NCBI GenBank assembly: GCA_900758845.1
Contig: CAAESW010000064.1
Coordinates: forward strand, 1 to 43,508
DNA length: 43,508 bases
Source: an uncultured Collinsella sp.
GTDB lineage: Bacteria > Actinomycetota > Coriobacteriia > Coriobacteriales > Coriobacteriaceae
Reading direction: 5' to 3'
The notes under the pieces were generated by a model, which was not told the origin of the DNA, ran no database searches, and worked only from the letters and a program-made list of their open reading frames with translations. Position 1 is the stretch's first letter. Each line of letters opens with the position of its first letter. Positions 31,568-39,902 of the stretch are shown piece by piece. Made by a program: the position numbers and the translations under genes.

Positions 31568-32302
31568 ATGGAAACGGTTAGCGGCAATCTTGCCTCGGCG
31601 CTCAGGATCGAGCCGGGCATTACCGCGATTATCGGCAGCGGCGGCAAGTCGACGTTGCTCAAAACGCTGGGTCTTGGGCTCATGCGCGCTGGCGGCCGCG
31701 TGCTCCTCTGCACCACCACGCATATGTTCCCCGTCGCCGGCGTGCCGTGGGACGGGTCGAGCCGTCGCCTGGACGCCGCGCCTTGGAAGCCGGGCGCCTC
31801 GCATGTCCCCGGTTGCACCTGCGAGGCCTGCGCGGGCCTTGCACGCGGAGGCATCTGCCAGGCAGGCGTCTTGGACCCGGAGACAGGCAAGCTCTCCGCC
31901 CCCGCCGAGCCACTCGGCGGGCTGGCACAGCGCTTTGACTATGTGTTGGCCGAGGCAGACGGTAGCAAGCGACTCCCGCTCAAGGCGCATGCCGCCTGGG
32001 AGCCGGTAATTCCCGCCGGCACGGCCAACGTCATCTGGCTCGTCGGCGCCTCGGGACTCAGCAAGCCCATCAACGAAGCCGTCCACCGCCCCGAGCTCTT
32101 TTGCGAGCGTTGCGGCTGCGAGCTCACCGACATCGCCACGCCCGAGCGCGTCGCCCAGGTGCTCAATGCCGAGATGCAGGCGCTGAAACTCAGCACCGCA
32201 CGCGTCATGCTCAACCAAGTCGACACGCTCAGCGACCCCACGATGGCCGACCGCTTCGAGGCAGCTCTCGACCGCCCCGTCGTCGCCAGCAGCCTCAAGT
32301 AG
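31568..32302 (+). CDS. yqeC: YqeC-type selenium-dependent hydroxylase accessory protein
   Basis: A 244-residue P-loop protein of the YqeC family. Walker A is GSGGKSTLL near residues 23-31, then LLCTTTHMFP, and a Walker B-like YVLAEADGSKRLPLKAH near 125-141. The family is a marker of labile-selenium molybdenum hydroxylase systems, and its activity is unknown. It is the only plus-strand gene of the cluster. A TATTAT box at 31548-31553 is only 14 nt before the ATG, so the transcript would be nearly leaderless. The ribosome site is weak (GGCGGTGA). A palindromic repeat (copy B) starts 10 nt after its stop. Confidence 0.87.
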   Translation: METVSGNLASALRIEPGITAIIGSGGKSTLLKTLGLGLMRAGGRVLLCTTTHMFPVAGVPWDGSSRRLDAAPWKPGASHVPGCTCEACAGLARGGICQAGVLDPETGKLSAPAEPLGGLAQRFDYVLAEADGSKRLPLKAHAAWEPVIPAGTANVIWLVGASGLSKPINEAVHRPELFCERCGCELTDIATPERVAQVLNAEMQALKLSTARVMLNQVDTLSDPTMADRFEAALDRPVVASSLK

Positions 32303-32312
32303 CCGGCCCCAT

Positions 32313-32391
32313 CTCCTCAGTTGCGGTGAAATACGGACTGTTTGGCCGCCCGACGGCCGCAAACAGTCCGTATTTCACCGCAACTGAGGAG
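32313..32391. repeat. Palindromic element, copy B, with 31-bp arms
   Basis: The same 25-nt arms as copy A, here perfectly complementary, extended by CTCCTC/GAGGAG to 31 bp each side. The 17-nt loop contains GGCCG/CGGCC, so nearly the whole 79 bp can fold. It lies between the convergent yqeC and hyuA stops. Neither strand has a T-run after the stem. Confidence 0.95.
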
Positions 32392-32411
32392 GGGACACGG
32401 CATCTTTGCTG

Positions 32412-33779
32412 CTAGCGGGGCACGTAGCGGCCGGGTTGGGCTCCGGTGGGCTCGCCATCGCGCGCCACCAGCACGCCGTTCACAAACACGGCCTTGGCGC
32501 GGCCATGTGCCTCAAAGCCCTCGAGCGGCGTGTAGTCCACGGCCTGATGCTGTGTCGCGGCGCTGATTGTCCAGCGCGCTTTGGGATCCCACACGCACAC
32601 ATCGGCATCGGCGCCCTCGGCAAGACAGCCCTTGCGCGGGTACATGCCAAACACGCGCGCCGGGTTCTCGCTCATCAAGCGGCACAGATCCTCGGGTCCC
32701 AGCTGTCCCTCAAAGCTCGTGGCAATCGCGACGGGACGATGCTCCACGCCGGGCCCGCCGTTGGGAATCGCGCGGAAATCGTCGCGCCCGCGGTCCTTTT
32801 GCCCGTGCAGGTTAAAGCTGCAATGATCGGTCGCAATCGTATCGATCTCGCCGGCCACAAGCGCCTCGCGCAGCGCGGCACGGTCGCCGGCATGGCGCAG
32901 CGGCGGGCTCATCACGTACTTGGCGCCCGCAAAGCCGTCCTCGCCCTGCTCCAGATAGCAGGTGTCGTCGAGCATCAGATACTGAGGGCAGGTCTCGACA
33001 TAGATATTCTTCTGCCCGCGCGCCTTGGCCGCACGAATGGCCTCGAGCCCCAACTTGGTCGAAAGGTGCACCACGTTGACTGGGGCGTCGCCGGCCAGGT
33101 GCGCCAGATACAGCAGGCGGCTCACGGCTTCGGCCTCACACACGTCCGGGCGGCTGAGCGCATGGCCCTCGGGCCCGTGGATACCCTGCTCAAACACGCG
33201 CTTCTGCAGCTCATTCACCAGCGTACCGTTCTCGCAATGCACGCACAGGATACCGCCAATATGCTTGAGCTCCTCGAGCACCTCGAGCGTCTCGGCATCG
33301 TCCAGGCGCAAATGATCGTAGGCAAAGTAGGTCTTAAACGACGATACGCCCGCCTCGCGCATAGCCGAAAGATCGGCGCGGTTGCGTTCATTCCACTCGG
33401 CGAGTGCCATATGAAAGGCGTAGTTGGCCGTGCAGGTTCCGTCGGCACGGCGATGCCACTCGGCCAAGGCATCGGGCATGGTCACGCCACGATCGGCCGT
33501 CGCGTAGTCCACGATGGTCGTCGTACCGCCGCAGGCAGCCGCACGCGTGCCGGTTTCAAAGCTATCGGCTGTCCAATCCATGCCAGTCCAGCACTGCATG
33601 TGCGTGTGGCCGTCGATAAAGCCGGGAAACACCCAGCAGCCCGCGGCGTCCTCGACGGTATCGTCGGCGCCCGGCTCAATCGCTGCGGCAATCCGCACAA
33701 TCTTATCGCCCTCCATGGCAAGATCGGCGCGGCGAAGCCCCTGGGGCGTCACGAGCGCGCCGTTTTTGATGATGATCAT
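32412..33779 (-). CDS. hyuA: Dihydropyrimidinase/hydantoinase-type amidohydrolase
   Basis: Opens a cyclic ureide or imide ring by hydrolysis. The protein is 455 residues with the dihydropyrimidinase fold. Dinuclear metal ligands: HTH in GFIDGHTHMQ near 56-65, carbamylated Lys in SSFKTYFAYD near 147, His in LCVHCENG and in VHLSTK, and Asp in IATDHCSFN near 315. It is closest in context to E. coli HyuA (YgeZ), which acts on 5-substituted hydantoins in vitro and belongs to the anaerobic purine/ureide cluster. It follows mocA by 9 nt with AAGGAGC at its ATG, so the two form an operon. The exact ring substrate is inference. Confidence 0.88.
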   Translation of the reverse strand: MIIIKNGALVTPQGLRRADLAMEGDKIVRIAAAIEPGADDTVEDAAGCWVFPGFIDGHTHMQCWTGMDWTADSFETGTRAAACGGTTTIVDYATADRGVTMPDALAEWHRRADGTCTANYAFHMALAEWNERNRADLSAMREAGVSSFKTYFAYDHLRLDDAETLEVLEELKHIGGILCVHCENGTLVNELQKRVFEQGIHGPEGHALSRPDVCEAEAVSRLLYLAHLAGDAPVNVVHLSTKLGLEAIRAAKARGQKNIYVETCPQYLMLDDTCYLEQGEDGFAGAKYVMSPPLRHAGDRAALREALVAGEIDTIATDHCSFNLHGQKDRGRDDFRAIPNGGPGVEHRPVAIATSFEGQLGPEDLCRLMSENPARVFGMYPRKGCLAEGADADVCVWDPKARWTISAATQHQAVDYTPLEGFEAHGRAKAVFVNGVLVARDGEPTGAQPGRYVPR

Positions 33780-33788
33780 AATTGCTCC

Positions 33789-34403
33789 TTATTGATTGAT
33801 GCAGTTGGCCACGCGATCAAAATACGAGCAGGCGGCGATATGCTCCGTTATGCGTTGCTGTCCCTTGGCGGTATCGACGTCCCACAGCTCGTAGGCACGC
33901 GCCTCGACCAGCACCACGTCGGTACGGTCCTTGAGGATCGAACCGCCGCCGTCCTTGCCCTCAAGACACATAAGTGCATCGAACAGTTCCGCCGGAAAGA
34001 GCACCGGGCTCGAAGGCTCACCGTTGCACGCAAGACGCACCGGATGTTTGCGGCCACGCTCGTCAAATGCACGAACCATAGCCTCAAAAGAATCCGAACT
34101 CACGAGCGGCTGGTCGCCCGGCAAAAAGAGGCAACCTTTCCAGTTGCGTTCGACTCCCCACGAAAGGCCCGCACGGACGCTTTCGCTGCGCAGCTCGCCA
34201 TCGTGCAGCACGCACGGGCAATGCTTGTCCTCGCAAATCTGAGCGACCTCGGGCCAACGCGTCGAAACCACGACGTCAAAGCCCCGGGGAACCGAATCGA
34301 TGGTCCGGGCAATCAGCGGCTCGCCATAGATATCGGCAAGCATCTTGTTAGAGCCAAACCGCTTGCCCTCGCCCGAGGCCATAATCACGCAACCAAGTTT
34401 CAT
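33789..34403 (-). CDS. mocA: Molybdenum cofactor cytidylyltransferase (MocA type)
   Basis: Transfers CMP from CTP to molybdopterin cofactor to give the dinucleotide form used by xanthine-dehydrogenase-type enzymes. The protein is 204 residues with a nucleotidyltransferase fold. The N-terminal signature is MASGEGKRFGSNKMLADIYG at 8-27, and FLPGDQPLVSS near 90 holds the metal-binding Asp. GGGGAGG precedes the ATG. It forms an operon with hyuA. Its presence indicates that a MCD-type molybdenum hydroxylase exists elsewhere in the genome. Confidence 0.87.
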   Translation of the reverse strand: MKLGCVIMASGEGKRFGSNKMLADIYGEPLIARTIDSVPRGFDVVVSTRWPEVAQICEDKHCPCVLHDGELRSESVRAGLSWGVERNWKGCLFLPGDQPLVSSDSFEAMVRAFDERGRKHPVRLACNGEPSSPVLFPAELFDALMCLEGKDGGGSILKDRTDVVLVEARAYELWDVDTAKGQQRITEHIAACSYFDRVANCINQ

Positions 34404-34529
34404 CTCCGCAAACCTCCCCTGGCTGCCTTGGACGCCATAGTTGCTATACCCACCATACCAAGCTCACACTCCGTCGGAACAGGCATGCGCTCGTTTTTCC
34501 AGCGAACGCCCCTTGGCTCTCCATAGCAC

Positions 34530-34563
34530 AAAGGAGGGCGCCCCGCGACGCAGGGCACCCTCC
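34530..34563 (-). terminator. Terminator after the carbamate kinase gene
   Basis: Minus strand: GGAGGGTGCCCTGCG pairs with CGGGGCGCCCTCC (about 13-14 bp with two T-G), followed by TTTGTG. It lies 19 nt past the carbamate kinase stop and separates ygeW-arcC from mocA-hyuA. Confidence 0.75.
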
Positions 34564-34581
34564 TCAATGGTGCAGATATGC

Positions 34582-35532
34582 CTACTCAGCGTCGCCGGTA
34601 AACGTGGTACCGGTCTTGCCGGCAAGACCGTCACGCGCCTTCTCGAGCAGCGTGATGAGCGCCGTGCGGCCCGGCTTGCTCTCGGCAAACGTCGAGGCGG
34701 CCTGGACCTTGGGCAGCATGGAGCCACGACCGAACTCGTTGGCCTCGGACAGACGCTTTACGTCAGCCGCAGTCAGCGTGTCGAGCCACTGCTCGTGGTC
34801 GGTGCCAAAGCCAATGGCAACCTTCTCCACGGCCGTCAGGATAATCAGGGCATCAGCGTCGAGCTGCTCGGCGAGCTTCTCGGCCGCAAAGTCCTTATCG
34901 ATGACGGCGGCAGCGCCCTTAAGGTGGTTGCCCTGGGCCTTGGTGACGGGAATACCGCCACCGCCGCAGGAGATCACCACGTGGTTGGACTCGACGAGCG
35001 ACTTGATGGTGTCGAGCTCGACGATGTTCACGGGCTTGGGCGAGGCAACCACGCGACGGAAGCCCTGCTTCTCGTCGTGGATGAACTGGTAGCCGCGGTC
35101 GGCCTCCAGCTCCTTGGCCTCGGCCTCGCTCATCCACGGACCAATCGGCTTGACCGGGTCGGCAAAGGCCGGGTCGTCTGCCGCAACCTCGACCTGGGTG
35201 AGCACGGTGGCGACGCCCTTGTCGATATTGCGGTCGAGCATTTCCTCGCGCAGCGCATTTTGCAGGTCATAGCCAATGTAGCCCTGGCTCATGGCGCCGC
35301 AAACGGACAAGGGGCAGGGAACGTACTTCTGAGGATTAGAGCGCGTGAGCTCAGCCATCGCGTTGGCGATCATGCCCACCTGGGGACCGTTGCCATGCAC
35401 GACGACGACCTCGTTGCCCTCCTCGATCAGGTCGACGATAGCCTTGGAAGTCGTCTTGACGGCCTCCATCTGCTCGGGAAGGTTGGCGCCGAGGGCGTTT
35501 CCGCCCAGGGCGACAACGATACGCTTAGCCAT
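34582..35532 (-). CDS. arcC: Carbamate kinase
   Basis: Transfers phosphate between carbamoyl phosphate and ADP, making ATP, carbamate and then CO2 and ammonia. The protein is 316 residues of the amino-acid kinase fold. Motifs are VVALGGNALG near 6-15, VVVHGNGPQVG near 43-53, and VVISCGGGGIPV near 188-199. In E. coli the homologue in this setting is YqeA. It follows ygeW by 14 nt, so carbamoyl phosphate from the carbamoyltransferase reaction would be used here to make ATP. A terminator follows. Confidence 0.95.
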   Translation of the reverse strand: MAKRIVVALGGNALGANLPEQMEAVKTTSKAIVDLIEEGNEVVVVHGNGPQVGMIANAMAELTRSNPQKYVPCPLSVCGAMSQGYIGYDLQNALREEMLDRNIDKGVATVLTQVEVAADDPAFADPVKPIGPWMSEAEAKELEADRGYQFIHDEKQGFRRVVASPKPVNIVELDTIKSLVESNHVVISCGGGGIPVTKAQGNHLKGAAAVIDKDFAAEKLAEQLDADALIILTAVEKVAIGFGTDHEQWLDTLTAADVKRLSEANEFGRGSMLPKVQAASTFAESKPGRTALITLLEKARDGLAGKTGTTFTGDAE

Positions 35533-35546
35533 TTCTCAGCCCAGCT

Positions 35547-36749
35547 TTAGGCCTGGAACCAACGGGCGGTGTTGCGCTCGTCGAGGGCCTTGAGGGTAGC
35601 GGCGGGATCGGCAACCTTCTGCAGGAACATCATGGCTGCGATGGCGTACGGCTTGTAGCTGGCCTCCTTGTACATGCCCACGCGGTGCATGTCGAAGACG
35701 TCGGCGTTGACCTCGCCGTGCTCGCAGGAGACACCGGAGATGTCGGCGGGCAGCGGGTGCATAAAGATGGTGTCCTGGCCGTTGGCAGTCTTCTCCATGA
35801 GCTCGGTCGTGGAGCACCAATCCTGATGGGTGGCGTTCTGGGCGAGCAGCTCCTTCTCGAGCGCAGCGATGCCGGCGTCGTCGCCCTCGGCGTACAGATT
35901 GGTACGCTTCTCCATGGCGGCAAACGGAGCCCAGCTCTTGGGGATCACGATGTCGGCGCCCTCGAAAGCCTCGGCCATGGTGTTGACCTGCTTAAAGGTG
36001 GTGCCGGACTCGGCGGCATAGCCCTTGGCGCGCTCGACGACCTCGGGCATGAGGTCGTAGCCCTCGGGGTGAGCCAGGGTGACGTCCATGCCAAAGCGGG
36101 GCAGCAGGCTGATCAGCGACTGCGGGCAGGACAGCGGCTTGCCGTAAGAGGGCGAATAGGCCCAGGTGACGGCAACCTTCTTGCCCTTGAGGTTCTCGAG
36201 GCCGCCAAACTCGTTGATAAGGTAGAGCATGTCGGCAGAGGACTGCGTGGGGTGATCGGAGTCGGACTGCAGGGAGATGAGCGTGGGACGGTGATCTAGA
36301 ACGCCATCCTCGTAAGCCTGCTGGACAGACTCGGAGACCTCAGCCATGTAGGCGTCGCCCTTGCCGATGTACATGTCGTCGCGGATGCCGATGACGTCGG
36401 CCATGAAGGAGATCATGGTAGCGGTCTCGCGGACGGTCTCGCCGTGAGCGATCTGGGACTTCTTCTCGTCCAGGTCCTGCAGCTCAAGGCCGAGCAGGTT
36501 GGCGGCCTTAGAGAAGGAGAAGCGCGTACGAGTGGAGTTGTCGCGGAACAGCGAGACGGCCAGGCCCGAATCGAAGATCTTGGACGAAACGTTGTTCTCA
36601 CGCAGCTCGCGCAGGGCGTCGGCGACGATGTAGAGCGCCTTGAGCTCATCGGTGGTCTTGTCCCAGGTGTGCAGGAAGTCGCTGCCGTACATACCCTTAA
36701 AATCGAGGCCGTTCAGCTGCTCGACGAGCTCGGTAAACTTGGCGTCCAT
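35547..36749 (-). CDS. ygeW: YgeW-type carbamoyltransferase
   Basis: A 400-residue member of the aspartate/ornithine carbamoyltransferase superfamily, the YgeW group. The carbamoyl-phosphate loop is FRDNSTRTRFSF near 92-103, and HPLPADISG near 345 is the second loop. SDHPTQSSADML (about 168-179) is the third conserved part. In this cluster it is thought to phosphorolyse a ureido compound to carbamoyl phosphate. The frame is open to 36935, but ATG at 36749 (MDAKFTELV) is chosen because AAAGGA lies upstream and it matches the E. coli length (396). The 200-bp space before it holds two hairpins and a weak TTGACT box at 36888-36893. Confidence 0.9.
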   Translation of the reverse strand: MDAKFTELVEQLNGLDFKGMYGSDFLHTWDKTTDELKALYIVADALRELRENNVSSKIFDSGLAVSLFRDNSTRTRFSFSKAANLLGLELQDLDEKKSQIAHGETVRETATMISFMADVIGIRDDMYIGKGDAYMAEVSESVQQAYEDGVLDHRPTLISLQSDSDHPTQSSADMLYLINEFGGLENLKGKKVAVTWAYSPSYGKPLSCPQSLISLLPRFGMDVTLAHPEGYDLMPEVVERAKGYAAESGTTFKQVNTMAEAFEGADIVIPKSWAPFAAMEKRTNLYAEGDDAGIAALEKELLAQNATHQDWCSTTELMEKTANGQDTIFMHPLPADISGVSCEHGEVNADVFDMHRVGMYKEASYKPYAIAAMMFLQKVADPAATLKALDERNTARWFQA

Positions 36750-36903
36750 GTAAATGTCCTTTCTAAAGGTGAAACGATCGCAATGAGTAAATGTGCTCCG
36801 GCATGCGCGTGTGGCTAGAACATGCAGAGCGCTATGACGAGGACCCGCTACCGTTGAGGAAGCATGGGAGATAACGACCGCGGGCCCCAAGTCAACAGGA
36901 GGT

Positions 36904-36966
36904 GCCGGGGGCATAAACTGTCCCCGGCTCAACAAGATCGAGGAATGGGACTAGTCGATCTTGTTG
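36904..36966 (-). other. Tandem hairpins at the 3' end of ygeY
   Basis: Hairpin 1: CAACAAGATCGA/TCGATCTTGTTG (36930-36941, 36955-36966), 12 bp, its left mRNA arm being the last codons of ygeY. Hairpin 2: GCCGGGG/CCCCGGC (36904-36910, 36922-36928). There is no T-run. CTGTCCCCGGCT is shared with the repeat at 7929-7978. It is perhaps an mRNA 3'-end stabiliser between ygeY and ygeW. Confidence 0.6.
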
Positions 36967-38336
36967 TTGGTCAGACCGGCGCGGAACACGGTGGCATCGC
37001 CATCGGCCTGGCTCGGATCGTAGAGGTTCAGGGCAGCCACGTACATGGCGGCAGCGGTGACCAGGTCGTCCTTGTAGGTGACCTCGTTGGGAGCGTGTGC
37101 CTGAGACTCGGCACCCGGGCCAAAGCCCACGCAGGGGATGCCATAGCGGCCCTGGATGGAGACGCAGTTCGTGGAGAAGGTCCACTTGTCGCACAGCGGA
37201 CGACCGGTGCGCTTGTCCATGCTGGGCTCGCAGCCGATGCGCTCGTCACCGAACATGGCCTTGTGGGCGTCGACGAGGGCCTTGACGTGCGGAGCGGTCT
37301 CCTTGTTGATCCACGTGGGGAAGTAAGCCTCGGTCTCGTAGACCTCGCCGGTCCAGGACGGACGGTCGTACATGTACATGGAGACCTTCACGTCGTCGCC
37401 GTACTTCTTGGCGGCCGGCAGGTTACGGATCTCGTCCAGGCAGGACTCCCAGGTCTCACCGGCGGTCATGCGACGGTCGATGGAGATGGCGCAGGAGTCA
37501 GCGACAGCGCAGCGGCTGGGGCTGGTGTAGAAGATCTGGCTGACGGTGCAGGTGCCGCGGCCCAGGAAGCGGGCGTCCTCGAAGTGCTCGGGGTTGTACT
37601 TGGGGTCGAGCATCTTGACGAGGCCCTTGATGTCGGTCGACTCGTCGCAGCCGTTGTTGTTGAGGGCGCGGACGTCGGCGATGATGTCGGCCATCTTGTA
37701 GATGGCGTTGTCACCGCGGTCGGGAGCGGAGCCGTGGCAGGAGGTGCCGTGAACGTCGACGCGGATCTCCATGCGGCCGCGGTGACCGCGATAGATGCCG
37801 CCGTCGGTGGGCTCGGTGGAAATGACAAACTCGGGCTTAATGCCGTCCTTGTTGTAGATGTACTGCCAGCACATGCCGTCGCAGTCCTCTTCCTGGACGG
37901 TACCGACGACCATAATCTTGTAGCCCTCGGGGATGAGGCCCATGTCCTTCATCATCTTGGCAGCGTAGGTAGCAGAAGCCATGCCACCCTCCTGGTCGGA
38001 GCCACCGCGGCCGTAGATGATCTCGTCGGTCTCGTAACCCTCATAGGGATCGGCATCCCAGTTATCGATGTTGCCGATGCCGACGGTGTCGATGTGAGAG
38101 TCGATGGCGATAATCTTGTCGCCCTCGCCCATAAAGCCCATAACGTTGCCCAGGCCGTCGACCTTGACCTCGTCATAGCCAAGGCTCTCCATCTCGGCCT
38201 TGATGCAAGCGACAACCTCACCCTCCTCGCAGGACTCAGAGGGATGGCTGATCATAGCGCGCAGGAAGCGAGTCATATCAGCACGATGGGACTCAGCAGC
38301 AGCCTTGATAGCGTCGAAATCGAGTTCTTTAGCCAT
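36951..38336 (-). CDS. ygeY: YgeY-type M20 family metallohydrolase
   Basis: A 461-residue hydrolase of the M20 dizinc family, YgeY group. Zinc-ligand motifs: IDSHIDTVG near 76-84 (His and Asp), RGGSDQEGG near 110-118 (bridging Asp), VQEEDCDG near 149 (general base and ligand Glu), and a C-terminal CVGFGPGAESQAHAPNE with the last His. M20 enzymes cleave amide or carbamoyl bonds; in this cluster a ureido-group hydrolase role is inferred. It follows ygeX by 74 nt, and AAAGG precedes the ATG. Older annotations call it a putative selenium metabolism hydrolase or peptidase. Confidence 0.9.
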   Translation of the reverse strand: MAKELDFDAIKAAAESHRADMTRFLRAMISHPSESCEEGEVVACIKAEMESLGYDEVKVDGLGNVMGFMGEGDKIIAIDSHIDTVGIGNIDNWDADPYEGYETDEIIYGRGGSDQEGGMASATYAAKMMKDMGLIPEGYKIMVVGTVQEEDCDGMCWQYIYNKDGIKPEFVISTEPTDGGIYRGHRGRMEIRVDVHGTSCHGSAPDRGDNAIYKMADIIADVRALNNNGCDESTDIKGLVKMLDPKYNPEHFEDARFLGRGTCTVSQIFYTSPSRCAVADSCAISIDRRMTAGETWESCLDEIRNLPAAKKYGDDVKVSMYMYDRPSWTGEVYETEAYFPTWINKETAPHVKALVDAHKAMFGDERIGCEPSMDKRTGRPLCDKWTFSTNCVSIQGRYGIPCVGFGPGAESQAHAPNEVTYKDDLVTAAAMYVAALNLYDPSQADGDATVFRAGLTNNKID

Positions 38337-38410
38337 TGTTCATAACCTTTCAAACTAAGGAATCTACCTGTGAGGTGGCGGAGCGATACCTATTTACTCC
38401 GCCCCAACGA

Positions 38411-39625
38411 TTAGCAAGTGGGGTATTCGCCTTCCCAAACGATGCGACGGTACTGATCCGGATCGGTGTCACCTTCCGTGGAGAAGCAGAGCACGGAGCT
38501 CGTCTTATCCAGGCCGATGAGCTCTTTGAGCTCGGCGTACTCAGGATCGAGCATGAGGGTCTCGACCAGGCCAGTGGTCACCGCGCCGGACTCGCCGGAG
38601 ATGACGCGCGGGTCGCCCTTCTCGGGGGCGCCCAGGGTGCGCATGCCGCGAGCGGTGACCCAGTCGGGGCAGGACACGAAGGCGGTGGCATGGTTGCGCA
38701 GGATATCCCAGCCCAGGATGTTGGGCTCGCCGCAGCACAGACCGGCCATGATGGAGGGCATGTCACCGTCCACGATACGCGGATCGCCGTCGCCGGCGGC
38801 AGCGCCCTTGTACAGGCAGGCGGCCGGAGCGCACTCGACCACGACGAAGGTGGGCGGGTTATCGGGATACAGGTTGGTGAAGTAGCCCACCACGGCGCCG
38901 GCGAGCGAACCCACGCCAGCCTGGACAAACACGTGCGTCGGGCGGTTGATGGCCATCTCGCGCAGCTGCTCGGCAGCCTCGGAAGCCATGGTGCCGTAGC
39001 CCTCCATGATCCAAGACGGGATCTTCTCGTAGCCCTCCCAGGCGGTGTCCTGAACGATGACGCCGCGCTCGCAGGCGTCGGCCTCGGCGGCGGCCATGCG
39101 CACGCACTCGTCGTAGTTGACCTCTTCGATGGTCACCGTTGCGCCCTCGGCGGCGATGTTATCGAAGCGGGGCTTGGTGGAACCCTTGGGCATGTGAACG
39201 ACGGCCTTCTGGCCCAGCTTGTTGGCAGCCCATGCCACGCCGCGGCCATGATTGCCGTCGGTAGCGGTAAAGAAGGTGGCCTGGCCAAAGTCCTTGGCAA
39301 GCTGATCGGAGGTCAGGTAATCGAAGGTGCACTCGGCAACGTCCTTGCCGGTCTCGTCGGCAATGTAGTTGGCCATGGCAAACGATCCGCCCAGAACCTT
39401 AAAGGCGTTGAGGCCAAAGCGATAGCTCTCGTCCTTAACGCACAGGTTGGACAGACCCAAGCGCGCAGCCTGACCGTCCAGGCGGGCAAGCGGGGTGACG
39501 GTATATTGAGGGAACGACTGGTGGAAGGCGCGGGCCTTCTTCACGTGGTCGAGGCTCATGATTCCCAAGTGCTTGTCATCGCTCTTGGGCATCGTGTTGC
39601 CCGCCCACTGGATCTTATCGGCCAT
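38411..39625 (-). CDS. ygeX: Diaminopropionate ammonia-lyase
   Basis: PLP enzyme that converts 2,3-diaminopropionate to pyruvate and two ammonia, 404 residues, fold type II. The PLP lysine lies in RFGLNAFKVLGG near 69-80. The Asn/His-containing ATDGNHGRGVAW is near 120-131, and QAGVGSLAGAVVGYF near 216-230 is the phosphate-binding glycine-rich part. It is the first gene of the minus-strand run and diverges from the regulator at 39903 across a 277-bp region with paired palindromes. GGAGTTC precedes the ATG. It would be the last carbon-releasing step of the ureide route. Confidence 0.93.
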   Translation of the reverse strand: MADKIQWAGNTMPKSDDKHLGIMSLDHVKKARAFHQSFPQYTVTPLARLDGQAARLGLSNLCVKDESYRFGLNAFKVLGGSFAMANYIADETGKDVAECTFDYLTSDQLAKDFGQATFFTATDGNHGRGVAWAANKLGQKAVVHMPKGSTKPRFDNIAAEGATVTIEEVNYDECVRMAAAEADACERGVIVQDTAWEGYEKIPSWIMEGYGTMASEAAEQLREMAINRPTHVFVQAGVGSLAGAVVGYFTNLYPDNPPTFVVVECAPAACLYKGAAAGDGDPRIVDGDMPSIMAGLCCGEPNILGWDILRNHATAFVSCPDWVTARGMRTLGAPEKGDPRVISGESGAVTTGLVETLMLDPEYAELKELIGLDKTSSVLCFSTEGDTDPDQYRRIVWEGEYPTC

Positions 39626-39902
39626 ACGGTGAACTCCTTAAGTCCTCTCTTGCCGGCCCCCGCATACGCGTTTCAGCCCATTCCCATTCATGCGACTGAA
39701 CTTTTATGTGGATGCCAAACAAAAAGTTTGTTAGCACTGTTCTATCACACTTTTTGATTGGCAAACCTAACAAATTGTTTGTTGCCGTAATCGGTACTTT
39801 TTCGCCGCCGAACGGTCATGAATTGCCTTGTTGATGGATTTGTTTGCGAACAGATGTGGTTTATGGCAAAGTGTGCCCAAACTAATTTTTAGGAAGGCAC
39901 CC
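39626..39902. promoter_or_regulatory. Divergent control region with two AACAAAnnGTTTGTT palindromes
   Basis: Two copies of the 15-bp palindrome AACAAA-NNG-TTTGTT: 39718-39732 (centre AAG) and 39769-39783 (centre TTG). Their starts are 51 bp apart, close to five helical turns, so both face the same side of the DNA. A related TGTTTGCGAACA lies near 39843-39854. The region is far more AT-rich than its surroundings. Promoter boxes could not be fixed, but a TTGCCA -35-like word on the minus strand lies between the two sites. They are best explained as operators for the adjacent YheO/DauR-type regulator. Confidence 0.65.

Noticed and set aside
29618..32302. In-frame UGA/selenocysteine in the selenium-linked accessory genes
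   Set aside because: XdhC-type, YqeB and YqeC frames are complete without internal UGA. The selenium link is to a labile cofactor in the hydroxylase, not to selenocysteine here.
32406..34526. 706-residue plus-strand frame opposite hyuA-mocA
   Set aside because: The two minus-strand genes carry full active-site motifs. This frame is their complement, with no domain.
36864..39757. Two long plus-strand frames opposite ygeY and ygeX
   Set aside because: Same reason: antisense to strongly supported enzymes, low-complexity Val/Gly/Leu composition.
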